A stretch of 14,744 bases of DNA from DAOSVX01 sp964447275 (lineage in GTDB: Bacteria; Bacillota_I; Bacilli_A; RF39; UBA660), in the NCBI GenBank assembly GCA_964447275.1, contig CAYURI010000015.1, positions 1 through 14,744 of the forward strand. The letters run 5' to 3'. Position numbers and translations under genes: made by a program. Positions 13,976 to 14,744 of the stretch are shown here, piece by piece. Within the stretch, counting starts at the first letter, position 1, and the number at the start of each line of letters is the position of its first letter. Below the pieces are notes generated by a model. The model made no database searches, was not told where the DNA came from, and saw only the letters and a program-made list of their open reading frames with translations.

Positions 13976-14744
13976 ATGGGTATATTTGATAAATTAAAAA
14001 ATATATTTAAAAAAGATATAAATAATTCTAAAGATATAGAAGTTTATGAAAAAGGTTTAGAAAAGACGAGAGAAGAATTTGTTTCTAAATTAAATTTTCT
14101 TGGTATTAAATACACTAAAGTAAATGAAGCTTACTTTGAAGAATTAGAAGACATTTTAATTATGGCTGATATTGGTGTTAAAACTGTTATGAATTTTATC
14201 GAAAGATTAAAGACGAGAGTAAAAGAAGAAAAAATTGATAACCCAGAAGAATTAAAAGAAGTAATTGTTGATGAACTATTTATTATTTATGTTAATAATG
14301 AATCATTAAGTGATAAGATTAAAATCGCTGATAATGGTCCAACAGTAATACTTATGGTCGGTGTAAATGGCGTTGGTAAAACCACAACGATTGCTAAACT
14401 AGCTCATAAATATGTTAGTGATGGCAAAAAAGTCATGATGATTGCTGGCGATACTTTTAGAGCAGGAGCAACTGAACAACTTAAAATATGGGCTGATAGA
14501 ACTAATAGTTTGTTTTTTGGTAAAGAGAGTAGTGATCCAGCCGGATTAATTTTTGATGGCCTAAAAGAAGCAATAAAAGAAAAAGTTGATATTGTTTTAA
14601 TAGATACCGCTGGAAGACTTCAAAATAAGTCTAATTTAATGAAAGAATTAGAAAAGATTAATAAAGTAATAGGAACTCATATAGTAGGAGCTCCTCATGA
14701 AACTCTTTTAGTAATTGATGCAACTACTGGTCAAAATGGTATTA
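13976..14744 (+). CDS. ftsY: Signal recognition particle receptor FtsY (3' end outside window)
   Basis: The 256 codons present encode an SRP-receptor GTPase that docks ribosome-SRP complexes at the membrane for co-translational insertion. Visible are an amphipathic N-terminal helix (MGIFDKLKNIFKK), the helical N domain (to about residue 118; EELEDILIMADIG), and the G domain with P-loop GVNGVGKTTT (129-138), GDTFRAGATEQL, DTAGR and LLVIDATTGQNG. The GTPase motif spelling and the N domain fit FtsY rather than Ffh, which carries a methionine-rich M domain. There is almost no acidic A domain, as usual in Firmicutes. The ATG follows AAGAGGTGA (13962-13970). The gene continues past the end of the window, so length and the last motifs cannot be judged. 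Confidence 0.96.
   Translation, partial: MGIFDKLKNIFKKDINNSKDIEVYEKGLEKTREEFVSKLNFLGIKYTKVNEAYFEELEDILIMADIGVKTVMNFIERLKTRVKEEKIDNPEELKEVIVDELFIIYVNNESLSDKIKIADNGPTVILMVGVNGVGKTTTIAKLAHKYVSDGKKVMMIAGDTFRAGATEQLKIWADRTNSLFFGKESSDPAGLIFDGLKEAIKEKVDIVLIDTAGRLQNKSNLMKELEKINKVIGTHIVGAPHETLLVIDATTGQNGI

Noticed and set aside
1..14744. CRISPR arrays, tRNA genes, insertion sequences, prophage or toxin-antitoxin genes
   Set aside because: No repeat-spacer pattern, cloverleaf, transposase-like frame or terminal inverted repeats were seen; the genes are housekeeping with uniform composition.

Overview
The window is an AT-rich chromosomal segment from a low-GC Firmicute with a cell wall. The Bacilli-type markers are EzrA, GpsB, RecU, DnaD, RNase Y, RNase J, a class B (Bacillus-type) RNase P RNA and a cysteine-free S4. 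A class A penicillin-binding protein argues against a wall-less mollicute. No annotated gene contains an in-frame TGA, and the tryptophans I checked are TGG, so the standard bacterial code fits. All 11 stop codons in the window are TAA. I cannot name the species; an uncultured or gut Bacilli/Erysipelotrichia-like lineage with a compact genome is plausible but is inference.

Layout. Bases 1-205 (minus) hold the start of rpsD, behind a 170-nt leader with a possible pseudoknot and a perfect consensus promoter. Divergent from it is ezrA (487-2202). Next come cca and dnaD, overlapping by one base, which converge on a minus-strand recU-PBP1 operon (4048-7398). Divergent from recU are gpsB and rnpB, whose RNA begins inside the gpsB stop codon. 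Then follow a shortened RodZ/YmfM-like gene, pgsA, recA with its own promoter and a LexA-like palindrome, and rny (RNase Y). rny converges on a minus-strand RNase J gene across one shared terminator. ftsY starts divergently at 13976 and runs off the window. The longest gene-free stretch is 206-486, which is filled by the rpsD leader and the two divergent promoters.

How the genes fit together. Three processes dominate. The first is cell division and wall growth: EzrA, PBP1, GpsB and the RodZ-like protein; EzrA and GpsB are known PBP1 partners in Bacillus subtilis. The second is replication and recombination: DnaD, RecU, RecA. The third is RNA maturation and decay: CCA-adding enzyme, RNase P RNA, RNase Y, RNase J. 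S4, PgsA and FtsY add translation, phospholipid synthesis and membrane targeting. Much of the order recalls B. subtilis (dnaD region facing ponA-recU, gpsB-rnpB, ymfM-pgsA-recA-rny), with nth, ypoC and cinA missing from their usual places.

There is no mobile element, CRISPR array, tRNA or obviously foreign gene. The interest lies in regulatory architecture: the rpsD leader, terminators overlapping stop codons and a promoter, the P1 helix of RNase P RNA doubling as a terminator, a candidate SOS operator, and an unusual extracellular tail on the PBP.
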